From Buchnera aphidicola (Pemphigus immunis) (lineage in GTDB: Bacteria > Pseudomonadota > Gammaproteobacteria > Enterobacterales > Enterobacteriaceae), in contig NZ_OZ060408.1 in NCBI RefSeq assembly GCF_964059115.1, forward strand, positions 496,001 through 560,000: DNA of 64,000 nucleotides. Direction: 5' to 3'. Positions 45,872 to 56,577 of the stretch are shown here, in pieces. Position 1 is the first letter of the stretch; each line of letters starts with the position of its first letter. The notes beneath the pieces are model-generated. The model was not told the origin of the DNA. It made no database searches and was given only the letters and a program-made list of their open reading frames with translations. The translations under genes and the position numbers were made by a program.

Positions 45872-46396
45872 TTAAAAAGGGATATCATCATCAAAATCAA
45901 TTTGAGACTCATCATTAATTGAAATCTCTTTTTTATTATAAGCACTAGATTGATTAAATTTTACATCACCTTTTTCTAATTTATTTTTTTCTTGTAATAT
46001 CATATTATTTTTTTGCATATTTTCATTAGAAAATGAATTATTAATATTCCTATTTCCCAACATATGCATTGTGCCACTAATATTTACGATGATTTCTGTA
46101 GTATAACGATCGACACCATTTTGATCTTGCCATTTTCTTGTCTGCAATGCACCTTCTATATATACTTGTGCACCTTTTCTAAGATACTCTCTGGCTATTT
46201 CTGCTAATTTTCCAAATAATACTACTCTGTGCCATTCCGTTTTTTCTTTCATTTCTCCTGTATTTTTATCTCTCCATGTTTCAGAAGTAGCTAAAGTAAT
46301 ATTTGCTACAGCTCCACCATTAGGCATATAACGAATTTCTGGATCTTGACCCAAATTACCAATAAGAATTACTTTATTTATACCTCTGCTTGCCAT
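45872..46396 (-). CDS. ssb: Single-stranded DNA-binding protein
   Basis: 174 residues (E. coli 178). OB fold in the first about 110 residues ([36 protein letters not shown]). A disordered linker follows, with Asn/Lys replacing the usual Gly/Gln. The acidic tip DDDIPF that recruits partner proteins is exact. Acts in replication with DnaB. The uvrA next to it in E. coli is absent. Confidence 0.97.
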   Translation of the reverse strand: MASRGINKVILIGNLGQDPEIRYMPNGGAVANITLATSETWRDKNTGEMKEKTEWHRVVLFGKLAEIAREYLRKGAQVYIEGALQTRKWQDQNGVDRYTTEIIVNISGTMHMLGNRNINNSFSNENMQKNNMILQEKNKLEKGDVKFNQSSAYNKKEISINDESQIDFDDDIPF

Positions 46397-47557
46397 TTGT
46401 TTACCTACTCAGTAAATTTAATTACATAACATTTTTTTAACATTTATATAATGAACATATCTCATATATCGAAAATTGTATTACATAAGTAAATACTTAA
46501 ATTTTTGTATACTACAATAAAATATTAATGAAATAAAAATAAATTCAATAAAATGTCAATCTTTATAAAAAAAACATTGAAGTTCTTTTGCAAAATAATA
46601 ATAACATATAATCTATTAAAAAAAGAAATATAAAATTAATTTAATTTCATAGAATATAGAAAATTCAACTCGTTAACATGTTCTATATTCTACATAAATA
46701 AACTAAATAATTTTTTGTTGAAAAATAAATGAAATTATCTTATCAAAAATAAGAAACATGAAATCGTTCTTTATTCATTGGATAAAACTCTGTTATAAAA
46801 ATTAATATCTAACCACAAATAATTTAAACTAAAAAATATGATATTATTATCGACAAAAAATTAATAAAATTAATATTTTAAATATTACTTATTATTTCTC
46901 TAAAAATGATAATATTGATAAATATGACAAATATTTCATAAAATAACATAGTTAAAAATATCTAAAATAAAAATATATTTATGATATATAGTAAAAAAAT
47001 AAAATTAATTAATACTAACAATTTCAAAATAATTCAATCAAAAAAAAATAAAAATATAATTTTTACATTTAAAATTATCCAAAAATATTAAATATGAAAA
47101 ATTTGTAAAAATTAATTTCTTTAATATTATATCTATTTTTTAATATTTAATACAAAACCAATAAAAAAAATGTTACATAAAATTTTTATTTATATAAACA
47201 GTCCTTTTTGATACCTATTAAAAAATTTTAAAACATATATATTATAATTTAAGAAAAACATTCTTCTAAAAAAATACTTACTAAAAATAAAGTAAAAAAC
47301 CTATACCAATCAAGCAAAATTATACTATTGATATCTAATATCAACATTAATTAAAAAATAAATTTACAAAGTTGAATGTTATTTTTATTATTATAAAAAA
47401 ATAAATAATTTTTTTTTATAATAATAAAAATAATTAATAAAAATGAAAATATATTTCAAACATTAAATATAAATAGATTCATTATCATATAGTTTCTTAT
47501 ATTAAAATTAGGTTATAATTTTAAATCTATTCATTACATGATATTATAATATTAATT
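46397..47557. other. 1.2-kb gene desert between ssb and dnaB
   Basis: Divergent spacer with no recognisable gene. It holds a 7-bp dyad TTGATAT-CTA-ATATCAA at 47328-47344, about 210 bases before dnaB. I see no convincing DnaA-box cluster (one loose ACCACAAA-type match only), so nothing supports an origin here. Confidence 0.55.
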
Positions 47558-48955
47558 ATGTCAGAAAATAAATTCTATAAAAAAATAAAAGAAAACCAAA
47601 TTCATCAATTTAAAATACCTCCTCATTCAATTGAAGCAGAACAATCTGTATTAGGAGGATTAATGTTAGATAATGAAAGATGGGATACAGTTTCAGAACG
47701 CATTGTAGCTGATGATTTTTTTAGCCTTCCCCATCGTTTAATTTTTCGTGAAATGCAAAAATTACTAGATCTTGGAAATCCTATTGATTTGATAACCTTA
47801 TCAGAATCTCTAGAACAAAAAGGAACTTTAGAAAGAGTTGGTAGATTTGCCTATTTAGCAGAACTATCAAAAAATACACCAAGTACTGCTAATATTACCG
47901 CTTATGCAGATATAGTACGTGAACGTGCTGTAGTGAGAGAAATGATTTTAGTAGCTAACAAAATAGCTAATGCAGGATATGATCCTCAAGGAAGAAAAAG
48001 CGAAGAATTATTAGATTATGCGGAATCAAGCGTTTTCAAAATTGCGGAAAAAAGATCTAAAAAAGATTCCGGACCTAAAAATATCGAACAAATCCTTAAT
48101 ATGACTGTAGAAAATATAGAAAAATTATTCAAAAATCCGCATGATGGTGTCACAGGTATTAATACAGGATACCAAGATCTTAATAAAAAAACATCAGGAT
48201 TACAACGTTCCGATTTAATTATCATAGCTGCACGACCATCCATGGGTAAAACTACTTTCGCTATGAATTTGTGCGAAAACTCCGCTATGATTTATGACAA
48301 ACCAGTATTAATATTTAGTCTCGAAATGCCTGTTGAACAAATTATGATGCGTATGCTTGCTTCATTATCCCGAGTAAATCAATCTCGTATTCGTACAGGA
48401 CAGTTAACCGATGAAGATTGGTCTAGAATTTCTAGTACAATGAACATTTTATTAAAAAAGAAAAATATGTATATCGATGACTCTTCTGGTTTAACTCCCA
48501 GTGAAGTTCGTTCAAGAGCCCGTCGCATATATCGTGAAAATAATGGTTTAAGTTTAATTATGGTTGATTATTTACAATTAATGAGAGTACCTTCATTATC
48601 AGATAATCGAACATTGGAAATTGCAGAAATTTCAAGATCTTTAAAATCTTTAGCAAAAGAATTACAGGTTCCTGTCATAGCATTATCTCAACTTAACAGA
48701 TCTTTAGAACAAAGATCTGATAAAAGACCGGTAAATTCGGATTTAAGAGAATCTGGCTCTCTCGAACAAGATGCTGATCTTATAATGTTTATATATAGAG
48801 ATGAAGTATATCATGAAGATAGTGATCTTAAAGGTATTGCAGAAATTATCATAGGAAAACAAAGAAACGGTCCTATCGGAAAAATACGCTTAACCTTTAA
48901 TGGTCATTGGTCTAGATTTGATAACTATGCCGGACCTCAATATAATGAAGAATAA
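47558..48955 (+). CDS. dnaB: Replicative DNA helicase DnaB
   Basis: 465 residues (E. coli 471). N-terminal primase-interacting domain (PPHSIEAEQSVLGGLM), linker helix, and RecA-like C-domain with Walker A ARPSMGKTT at 225-233, Walker B LIMVDYLQLM and the arginine-finger region KQRNGPIG. Unwinds DNA at the fork as a hexamer. No intein. Confidence 0.98.
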   Translation: MSENKFYKKIKENQIHQFKIPPHSIEAEQSVLGGLMLDNERWDTVSERIVADDFFSLPHRLIFREMQKLLDLGNPIDLITLSESLEQKGTLERVGRFAYLAELSKNTPSTANITAYADIVRERAVVREMILVANKIANAGYDPQGRKSEELLDYAESSVFKIAEKRSKKDSGPKNIEQILNMTVENIEKLFKNPHDGVTGINTGYQDLNKKTSGLQRSDLIIIAARPSMGKTTFAMNLCENSAMIYDKPVLIFSLEMPVEQIMMRMLASLSRVNQSRIRTGQLTDEDWSRISSTMNILLKKKNMYIDDSSGLTPSEVRSRARRIYRENNGLSLIMVDYLQLMRVPSLSDNRTLEIAEISRSLKSLAKELQVPVIALSQLNRSLEQRSDKRPVNSDLRESGSLEQDADLIMFIYRDEVYHEDSDLKGIAEIIIGKQRNGPIGKIRLTFNGHWSRFDNYAGPQYNEE

Positions 48956-49360
48956 AAGATATATTGGTATTATTTTTACTAAACATTAATTTTATCTGTA
49001 ATTCTAACTTGCTATAAATCTATATATTACATATATTATAATAAAAAAAATATAAAGAATATATATTTAAATTATTTTTAACTAATTTTTATTATTAAAA
49101 TAATGGTATTTTTTATGTTATTTCAAAAATGGAATATGCATATTAAATTAATAAATGTTAATCTAAATATATATTTTATAAATAAACAAAAATTTATAAA
49201 AATTAAAATAAACTTTTATCAAACATATTCTGTGTTAAAGTAACATTTTTATCATATTTTTCAAATAAAATAGCATTACTGATATTAAATAATAGTATAA
49301 ACTATATTCAAAAAAATTCTAATAACTTTTTTACTTTAAAAACAAAAAGACTGAAAAATA
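48956..49360. other. Gene-free spacer dnaB/gshB
   Basis: About 400 AT-rich bases. No terminator with a clear GC stem and no coding remnant is visible. E. coli has rsmE before gshB; it is not recognisable here. Confidence 0.55.
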
Positions 49361-50335
49361 ATGAACATAAAGCTAGGTATAGTAATGGATCCCATTTCTA
49401 CTATCAACATAAAAAAAGATTCTAGTTTTGCTATTTTACTAAAAGCACAAGAAAAAAAATATAAAATTTATTACATAGAAATTCATGATTTATTTTTAAT
49501 AAAAAATAAAAGTTATGCCAAAAGTCGTCTATTAAGAATAGAAAAAAATGAAAAAAAATGGTTTTTCTTAGGAAAAGAAGAATATATTCCATTATCTAGT
49601 TTAAATGTTATTTTAATGCGCAAAGATCCTCCTGTAAATATCCAATTCATTTATGCAACATATATTTTAGAATCTGCAGAAAAATCAGGAGTACTAGTTA
49701 TTAATAAACCTAAAAGTCTAAGAAAATTTAATGAAAAAATATTTGCAACTCATTTTCCTGAAATTATACCTGACACTTTAATAACAAGTAATACTATTTT
49801 AATACGTCAATTTTTAAATAAACACCAAGATATAATTATAAAACCGCTAGACGGTATGGGAGGAAAATCAGTTTTTCGTGTAAAAAAAAATGATCCTAAC
49901 ATATCGGTAATTATCGAAACTATGACTAAATATGAAAAATCATATTGCGTATTACAAAATTATTTACCTGAAATAAAAGAAGGAGATAAACGTATTTTTA
50001 TTATAAATGGAAAACCATTTCCATGGTGTTTAGCTAGAATTCCAAAATCTGGTGAAACAAGAGGCAATTTAGCTGCTGGCGGTATTGGAAAACCAAAAAA
50101 ATTAAATCAAGAAGATTTTAAAATAGCTAATTATATTTCTAATCCGTTAAAAAAAATGGGATTACTGTTTGTAGGAATCGATATTATTGGAAATAAATTA
50201 ATAGAAATTAATATCACCAGTCCTACTGGAATTTGTGAAATTGAATCATGTTGTGATAAATCTATCACAGATTTAATTATCGATACCATTGAAAAAAAAA
50301 TACTAAAAATAAAAAATAAATCAATTAATATATAA
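49361..50335 (+). CDS. gshB: Glutathione synthetase
   Basis: ATP-grasp ligase that adds glycine to gamma-glutamylcysteine. 324 residues (E. coli 315). LGIVMDPISTINIKKDSSFA, RKDPP, IIKPLDGMGGKSVFR (ATP grasp) and the end LIEINITSPTG with metal-binding Glu/Asn are present. gshA is not in the window. Starts the gshB-ruvX block of E. coli. Confidence 0.97.
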   Translation: MNIKLGIVMDPISTINIKKDSSFAILLKAQEKKYKIYYIEIHDLFLIKNKSYAKSRLLRIEKNEKKWFFLGKEEYIPLSSLNVILMRKDPPVNIQFIYATYILESAEKSGVLVINKPKSLRKFNEKIFATHFPEIIPDTLITSNTILIRQFLNKHQDIIIKPLDGMGGKSVFRVKKNDPNISVIIETMTKYEKSYCVLQNYLPEIKEGDKRIFIINGKPFPWCLARIPKSGETRGNLAAGGIGKPKKLNQEDFKIANYISNPLKKMGLLFVGIDIIGNKLIEINITSPTGICEIESCCDKSITDLIIDTIEKKILKIKNKSINI

Positions 50336-50363
50336 ATATATTTTTATTTTAAGAGATTTAAAC

Positions 50364-50795
50364 ATGCTTATATTATCCTTTGATTTTGGAATAAAAAATA
50401 TCGGTGTAGCTGTAGGACAAAAGTTAACTTTTACAGCACATGCGTTAAAACCTCTTCAAGCTAAATTTGGAGTTCCAAATTGGAATCAAGTTAATGCTCT
50501 TATATTAGAATGGAAACCACAATTCATTGTAGTTGGATTACCATTAAATATAGATGGAAGCAAACAAAATATAACAAAAAAAACAGAAAAATTTGCAAAA
50601 TTAATAAAAAAAAAATTTTCTTTACATGTAGAATTGCATGATGAACGTCTAAGTACAATAGAAGCTAAGTCAATATTATTTGCACAAGGTGGTTTTAAAT
50701 CGTTAAAAAAAAATAACATCCACTCAATTTCCGCAGTAATTATATTAGAAAGTTGGTTTTTTAATACTGAATATAAAAAAAATAATTTTTGTTGA
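50364..50795 (+). CDS. ruvX: YqgF/RuvX family RNase H-fold nuclease
   Basis: 143 residues (E. coli 138). RNase H-like fold, implicated in 16S pre-rRNA 5'-end processing. FDFGIKNIGVAVGQ with the first catalytic Asp, VVGLPLNIDGS and HDERLSTIEA with the second acidic pair are conserved. It follows gshB by 28 bases, as in E. coli. Confidence 0.94.
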   Translation: MLILSFDFGIKNIGVAVGQKLTFTAHALKPLQAKFGVPNWNQVNALILEWKPQFIVVGLPLNIDGSKQNITKKTEKFAKLIKKKFSLHVELHDERLSTIEAKSILFAQGGFKSLKKNNIHSISAVIILESWFFNTEYKKNNFC

Positions 50796-50886
50796 ATTAA
50801 AATTAGTATTTATAAATGAAAATAAAAAATAATTACCATTTTTATATTACAAATATATAAATTATAAAATAATTGAAAATACTTAA

Positions 50887-52023
50887 ATGATAACTTTACC
50901 TCCTCTTAGTTTATATATTCATATTCCTTGGTGCTTTAAAAAATGTCCTTACTGCGATTTTAATACTTATGTAACAAAACATAAAATTCCAGAAAAAGAA
51001 TATATTCATCATCTAATATTAGATTTAAAAAAAGATATACATTTAACTTCAAATAGAATTATTAATACTATTTTTATTGGTGGAGGAACACCCAGTTTGT
51101 TTCATTATGAATCTATACACATATTATTAAAAGAAATAAAAAAATGTGTTTATGTTTCTCCATCAGCAGAAATTACAATTGAAACTAACCCTAAAGATAT
51201 TGAATATAAAAAAATTCTAAAATATAAAGAAATTGGAATCACCAGACTTTCTGTAGGTATACAAACTTTCAATAAAAAACAATTACACTTATTATCACGA
51301 GATAAAGAAAGTATTGATATCCCTACCATTAAAACTATCATACATGATATTAAATTTGAAAACGTAAATTTTGATATAATGTACGGACTTCCGTCACAAT
51401 CGTTAAAAACCGCTTTATCAGATTTAAAAAAAGCCATTTCTTTAAATCCTCACCATATTTCATGGTATCAATTAACTATTGAACCCAATACTGTTTTTTA
51501 TAGTAAAAAACTTAATTTACCAAACTCAGAAAATATGTGGAAAATATGGAAAAAAGGAAGAAAATTATTAACTTTATCAGGTTATCAACAGTATGAAATT
51601 TCTTCTTATTCGAAAAAAGGATACCATTGTAAACACAACATCAACTACTGGAAATATGGTGATTATATAGGTATAGGTTGTGGTGCTCACGGTAAACTAA
51701 CACAAAAAAATGGTACTCTAATTAGAGTGATTAAAAATAAGGGTATTTTCGATTTTATAAATGGAAAATACATAAATAAAATATATACAGTAAAAGACCA
51801 AGATAAACCTTTTGAATATTTTATGAACACTTTGAGATTATTCCAACCCATATATCGAAAAAACTTTAGTAAATATACTTTTCTTAAAGAAAAATATATT
51901 AAAAAAAATATTGAATCTGCTATCTCTCAAAATTATTTGCAAGAAACATTACTTACTTGGAAAACTACAGAAAAGGGAAAATTATTTTTAAATACTTTGT
52001 TAGAAATGTTTTTACATGATTGA
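50887..52023 (+). CDS. hemW: Radical-SAM heme chaperone HemW
   Basis: 378 residues, E. coli length. Radical-SAM cluster motif CX3CX2C at Cys16, Cys20 and Cys23, followed by the HemW extra Phe-adjacent Asp (CDFN). GGGTPS SAM-binding motif near residue 66. Often mis-annotated as coproporphyrinogen oxidase; the family now is regarded as a heme-binding chaperone. It abuts convergent trmB by two bases. Confidence 0.94.
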   Translation: MITLPPLSLYIHIPWCFKKCPYCDFNTYVTKHKIPEKEYIHHLILDLKKDIHLTSNRIINTIFIGGGTPSLFHYESIHILLKEIKKCVYVSPSAEITIETNPKDIEYKKILKYKEIGITRLSVGIQTFNKKQLHLLSRDKESIDIPTIKTIIHDIKFENVNFDIMYGLPSQSLKTALSDLKKAISLNPHHISWYQLTIEPNTVFYSKKLNLPNSENMWKIWKKGRKLLTLSGYQQYEISSYSKKGYHCKHNINYWKYGDYIGIGCGAHGKLTQKNGTLIRVIKNKGIFDFINGKYINKIYTVKDQDKPFEYFMNTLRLFQPIYRKNFSKYTFLKEKYIKKNIESAISQNYLQETLLTWKTTEKGKLFLNTLLEMFLHD

Positions 52024-52025
52024 TA

Positions 52026-52745
52026 TCATCTTATTTTTTCAAAAAATAAATCAAATATAACTTTATTCAAAACAATAGCTTTTTTTTCAAATTTAGTTAC
52101 AGGACGACTCTTTGGTCTTATAATATAATTATTTGTTTCTGACAAATTTTTATATTCTGGAATGTGATTTATTATTTCAATAATATCATCTGCATAACTC
52201 TGACAATCAGTAGCTACATGTAATGTACCACCTATAACTAATTTTTTTAAAATTAAATTAATAAATTTTTTTTTCAAAATTCTTCTTTTATGATGTCTTT
52301 TTTTATGCCACGGATCAGGAAAAAATAATTGTACTGTAGACAATGTTCTATTTTTAATCATATATAACATTACTTCTTCTGCATCATGATATATAACCTT
52401 TAAATTTTTTGTTTTCTTAAAAAATGCATATTTTAAACATTTTAAAAAACTATTTTGATGCACTTCAATACCTAAAAAATTTTTTTTACTGTTTTTTAAA
52501 GCAGTATCTACTAACGTTTTTCCTGTTCCAAATCCAATTTCTAATACTATAGGAGATATAGAATCAAAAATCTTATTCAAATCTATTTTTTCTGTCTTAA
52601 ATGATAAACCCAAAATAGGGAAAATATTCTTTATAATTTTTATACCAGAATCATTAATTTTTTTATTTCTAAGAACAAAACTACGAATCTGACGTAAAAA
52701 TATACCATTATTATTATATTTCGGAATTATAATATTCTCAATCAT
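52026..52745 (-). CDS. trmB: tRNA (guanine-N7-)-methyltransferase
   Basis: Makes m7G46 in tRNA. 239 residues, E. coli length. SAM-binding LEIGFGTGKTLV, the catalytic LFFPDPWHKKRHHKRR and the C-terminal SRPVTKFE are intact. Divergent from mutY, as in E. coli. Confidence 0.97.
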   Translation of the reverse strand: MIENIIIPKYNNNGIFLRQIRSFVLRNKKINDSGIKIIKNIFPILGLSFKTEKIDLNKIFDSISPIVLEIGFGTGKTLVDTALKNSKKNFLGIEVHQNSFLKCLKYAFFKKTKNLKVIYHDAEEVMLYMIKNRTLSTVQLFFPDPWHKKRHHKRRILKKKFINLILKKLVIGGTLHVATDCQSYADDIIEIINHIPEYKNLSETNNYIIRPKSRPVTKFEKKAIVLNKVIFDLFFEKIR

Positions 52746-52890
52746 ATTAAAATCCTTATGTATTATTTTTAAAATTACATAAAAATATTATAATATAAAA
52801 ATTTGAATTTTATTTAAATAATATTGTTTAACAAACATAAAAACTTACACGAAATTAATAAAAATTATATTACAATAGGATTAGAAATAT

Positions 52891-53949
52891 ATGAATACTT
52901 TTTATAAATTCTATCAATTAATTATAAATTGGTACCACATTCATGGTAGAAAAAAATTACCTTGGCAAATAAAAAAAACACCTTATAAAATTTGGCTATC
53001 AGAAATAATGTTACAACAAACACAAGTAAAAACTGTCATTCCTTATTTCAATGCCTTTATTAAAAAATTTCCAGACTTTAACAGTTTAAAAAAAGCTTCT
53101 ATGAATGAAATATGTTTTCTTTGGAGCGGATTAGGATATTATGCTAGAGCAAAAAATTTATATAAAACAACCAAAATTATTTCTGAAAAATATAAAAATA
53201 AATTTCCAGATAATTTTTTTGAACTAATTCAATTACCTGGAATAGGAAAATCTACCGCTGGAGCTATTTTGTCATTAGCATTCGGATATTATTATCCTAT
53301 TTTAGACGGTAATGTAAAAAGAATTATTACTCGCTACTATGCAATTAATATAAAAATAAATGAAAAAAAAACAGAAAGTAAACTATGGAAAATTATCAAT
53401 AACATTACTCCAATACATAATACTGGAAAATTTAATCAAGCTATGATGGATTTAGGTTCTTTAATTTGTACAAGAATAAAACCAAAATGTCATATTTGTC
53501 CATTAAATATCAATTGTATATCATTATCAAATAAAAATTGTGAAGATTACCCTAAAAAAAATAGTTACAAAAATATTTTAAAAAAAACTTTTTATTTTTT
53601 AATTTTACAATATAATCATTTTATATTCTTAAAAAAAAGACCATCATATGGAATATGGGCTAATTTATTTTCTTTCCCGGAATTTTATAAAGAAATAAAT
53701 GCTCAATCTTGGATAAATGAAAAAAATATTAAAAAAAGTAAAAAACAAATCATTAATCCTTTTTACCATTATTTTACCCATTTAAAATTACATATTATAC
53801 CTATACATATAACTGTAACTTTATCGCAAAAAAAAAATATTCATCATAACTATGCAATTTGGTATAACCTTATAAATCCACAATTAATTGGTTTATCCAG
53901 TCCTGTTAAAAAAATTATAACCATTCTTAAAAAATATGAGGTAAAATAG
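52891..53949 (+). CDS. mutY: Adenine DNA glycosylase MutY
   Basis: Removes A opposite 8-oxoG. 352 residues (E. coli 350). HhH-GPD domain with catalytic Glu38 (SEIMLQQTQV) and Asp139 (LDGNVKR), helix-hairpin-helix LPGIGKSTAG at 115-124, and a 4Fe-4S loop with Cys193, 200, 203 and 209 in C-X6-C-X2-C-X5-C spacing. The C-terminal NUDIX-like domain is present. A retained repair function in a genome biased toward AT. yggX follows after three bases. Confidence 0.97.
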   Translation: MNTFYKFYQLIINWYHIHGRKKLPWQIKKTPYKIWLSEIMLQQTQVKTVIPYFNAFIKKFPDFNSLKKASMNEICFLWSGLGYYARAKNLYKTTKIISEKYKNKFPDNFFELIQLPGIGKSTAGAILSLAFGYYYPILDGNVKRIITRYYAINIKINEKKTESKLWKIINNITPIHNTGKFNQAMMDLGSLICTRIKPKCHICPLNINCISLSNKNCEDYPKKNSYKNILKKTFYFLILQYNHFIFLKKRPSYGIWANLFSFPEFYKEINAQSWINEKNIKKSKKQIINPFYHYFTHLKLHIIPIHITVTLSQKKNIHHNYAIWYNLINPQLIGLSSPVKKIITILKKYEVK

Positions 53950-53952
53950 CCA

Positions 53953-54189
53953 ATGAATCGTATCATTTTTTGTAAATTTTTAAAAAAAGAAGCAGAAGGA
54001 CAAGAATACCAAATATACCCAGGAATATTAGGAAAACGTATATATAATGAAATTTCTAAATCAGCCTGGAAAATATGGATGTCTAAACAAACAATGATAA
54101 TCAATGAAAAAAAATTAAATATGTTAAATTTAAATGACAGAAAAATAATAGAAAAACATATGGAAAATTTCTTATTTAAAAATAAATAA
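53953..54189 (+). CDS. yggX: Iron(II)-trafficking protein YggX
   Basis: 78 residues (E. coli 91), somewhat shorter at the C-terminus. N-terminal [21 protein letters not shown] contains the conserved Cys7-region. Proposed to protect Fe-S clusters against oxidation; it lies in operon with mutY, whose product carries such a cluster, as in E. coli. Confidence 0.94.
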   Translation: MNRIIFCKFLKKEAEGQEYQIYPGILGKRIYNEISKSAWKIWMSKQTMIINEKKLNMLNLNDRKIIEKHMENFLFKNK

Positions 54190-54433
54190 ATTTATGAAAT
54201 ATAGTACTAATACCAATCAATTAATAATAACAAAATACTTTTTTTAAAAATATATTTTGTTAAAAATACTTTAATATGAACCGATATTATAACCACTACT
54301 ATAAAAATGTAAATTATTAAATAAAAATTTCATTTTACATTCATTACTAATTATTTAAAACATAAAATTAAAGATAATAAAATAAATATAATATTACTAA
54401 TTAACAAGGAAATTAAAAGATAATATTAATGAA

Positions 54434-55879
54434 TTAACAACAAAAAATATAACTTTCTAAATTTTCAGAATAAATTAACAACTCTTTTAATAAAAAAATT
54501 TTTTTTTCATCTTCATTATGTTTTTTTAATAAAAATTTTATGTTTAATCTATATTTAGATATTAATTTCTTATTTAAAACTGTGCTACAATATTTAAACC
54601 ATACTTTTTTTTCATTATTTTTTAAAAAAATAGGAAAATTACGAGCTTTACAACGAAATAATATTTTTTCAATTCTATTATCACGAAAAAAAAAATTCTC
54701 ATCAACATCATCTAATGGAAGTTGTACATGTAATTTTTCTATAATTTTTTTATCTTGATTACAAAAAAAAGAATCATAAATTTTTAAATCAATATCTTTT
54801 GGTAATACATCATAACTATAATTTAAAAAAAATAAAATATAGTTTTTAATTGATAATGTTCTCTTTAAAATATATAAATTACTATAGCAATTTTGCTTAT
54901 CAATATTTAATCTATCTAAATCTTTTTTCAAAAGACAATTTAAAGGAACAAATATCGGACATCTATTTAAATATATAAATAACAATCCTAATGAAAATAA
55001 TTCATTATAATTTAATTTTTTAGTATATATTTTTTTTAAATAATTAATTAAAAGAAGTATATTTTTACTTAAATCAATACCTATTAATATATTATTGTTT
55101 TTAGGATGTCGTAATATTGGAGATATTAAACCAATATTACTCCGAGAAGCACCAAATAATCCAGATATATAAAATATTGGCGTCATATTATTTGTATCTA
55201 TTAAACTTAATAATTGTACTTTAGTACGTATGTCAAATAAAAATTGAAATAATTTTGCATTTTTTTCTTTTAACAATTTTGCTAACGCAACAGTTGCATA
55301 AACATCCGATAGAGCGTCATGCGCTGTAATGTGGGAAATGTTATTTTCTTTACTAATATCCTCTAATTTAAAACTAGGCATTCCTGTGTCATTTATCGGC
55401 CAATTTATTCCATTAGGTCGAAGTGCGTAATATGTACGCAAAACACCCAATAAATCCCAACGAGAATTACCATTCTTCCAACTCCAAGAATAAGGATCTA
55501 ATAAATTCCTATAAAAAATATTTCGAGTAATTTCATCATCAAAAAGAATATTATTATAACCTATAACACAAGTATTACCTACATTAAGAATATTATAGAT
55601 ATATTTAGAAAAATAAAATTCATTATAACCATCTAAAAATGTTTTTTGTGGAGTAATACCTGTAATTAATATTGATTCAGGATTTGGTAAATAATCTATT
55701 GGAGGGTAACAATATAATATTTTTGGTTTATCAATAATATTAAAATTAATATCAGTACGAATACATGCAAATTGCGCAGGTTTATCTAAAGCAGAATTTG
55801 TTCCAAAAGTTTCATAATCATAAAAAATAAATGTTGATATATTTTTTTTATATTTTTTAAGAAATTTTGTCATAATCAC
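54434..55879 (-). CDS. sbcB: Exodeoxyribonuclease I
   Basis: 3'-5' single-strand DNA exonuclease. 481 residues (E. coli 475). DEDDh motifs: FIFYDYETFGTN near residue 18 (ExoI), NNILFDDEITRN (ExoII) and HDALSDVYATVALA (ExoIII). The SH3-like and C-terminal regions are AT-drifted (many Lys/Asn/Ile/Phe) but the frame is uninterrupted. Functions in recombination and mismatch repair. Convergent with yggX after 244 bases with no clear terminator. Confidence 0.95.
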   Translation of the reverse strand: MIMTKFLKKYKKNISTFIFYDYETFGTNSALDKPAQFACIRTDINFNIIDKPKILYCYPPIDYLPNPESILITGITPQKTFLDGYNEFYFSKYIYNILNVGNTCVIGYNNILFDDEITRNIFYRNLLDPYSWSWKNGNSRWDLLGVLRTYYALRPNGINWPINDTGMPSFKLEDISKENNISHITAHDALSDVYATVALAKLLKEKNAKLFQFLFDIRTKVQLLSLIDTNNMTPIFYISGLFGASRSNIGLISPILRHPKNNNILIGIDLSKNILLLINYLKKIYTKKLNYNELFSLGLLFIYLNRCPIFVPLNCLLKKDLDRLNIDKQNCYSNLYILKRTLSIKNYILFFLNYSYDVLPKDIDLKIYDSFFCNQDKKIIEKLHVQLPLDDVDENFFFRDNRIEKILFRCKARNFPIFLKNNEKKVWFKYCSTVLNKKLISKYRLNIKFLLKKHNEDEKKIFLLKELLIYSENLESYIFCC

Positions 55880-56106
55880 ATTACTTACTATTAATAAATA
55901 AAAATAATTTTTATCAAAAAAAATATTTAAAATAAAATATAGATAATCTAAAAAATATATTACATTAATTTATGCACTGTTACCAATTAAAAAAAAATAT
56001 TTAATATATATTAAACTAAAAATAAATTTTAATACAATTAAATTTATCATATCATATATCAAATTTAAATTTTAAAAATTATAAAATATATTAATAAAAA
56101 TTTTTA

Positions 56107-56182
56107 TGGCTCCTCCGACTGGATTCGAACCAGTGACATACGGATTAACAGTCCGCCGTTCTACCAACTGAACTACAGAGGA
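56107..56182 (-). tRNA. asnT: tRNA-Asn (GUU)
   Basis: Near-identical to E. coli tRNA-Asn. Acceptor stem TCCTCTG pairing with CGGAGGA, anticodon GTT at 56149-56147, T-loop CTGGTTCGAATCCAG. CCA is encoded (56109-56107), unlike the other tRNAs in this window. Confidence 0.97.
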
Positions 56183-56350
56183 AAATTGTATTTTATCATT
56201 ATTTTTTTTATAAATCAATAAATTTTATTTACATACATAAAAACATATTAAAAAAAACTTTTACATATAAAATTTATAAAATATAAAGAATATCACTTGA
56301 AATATTATCATTAAAATAATAATATATATTAGTTTTAAAATAAGAAATTT

Positions 56351-56423
56351 GGCCCCTTAGCTCAGAGGTAAGAGCAGGCGACTCATAATCGCTTGGTCGC
56401 TGGTTCAAATCCAGCAGGGGCCA
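56351..56423 (+). tRNA. ileX: tRNA-Ile2 (CAU, lysidine-dependent)
   Basis: Anticodon CAT at 56384-56386 would suggest Met, but the whole body (GGCCCCTTAGCTCAG, AGGCGACT/TCGCT anticodon stem, TCGCTGG T-arm) follows E. coli tRNA-Ile2 and not elongator tRNA-Met. It reads AUA once C34 becomes lysidine through TilS. The D-loop is one base shorter than in E. coli. CCA is not encoded. AUA is very frequent in this genome, so this tRNA is heavily used. Confidence 0.93.
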
Positions 56424-56577
56424 AAAATATTTAATAAATTATTTAAATTTAAAACTTTTGATATAAAATTTTTATTTTATATCAGATAGAATTATCTTTT
56501 TTATATTTATAAAAATTTTTATATACTGCATATATATATCTTTAATAAAATTTTTATAAAATAACAAGGTAAGTAAA

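Noticed and set aside
46397..47557. Replication origin between ssb and dnaB
   Set aside because: No cluster of DnaA boxes, no dnaA/gidA neighbourhood, and AT-richness is general in this genome.
56351..56423. Elongator tRNA-Met
   Set aside because: The anticodon CAT fits, but acceptor, anticodon and T stems match tRNA-Ile2, not tRNA-Met.
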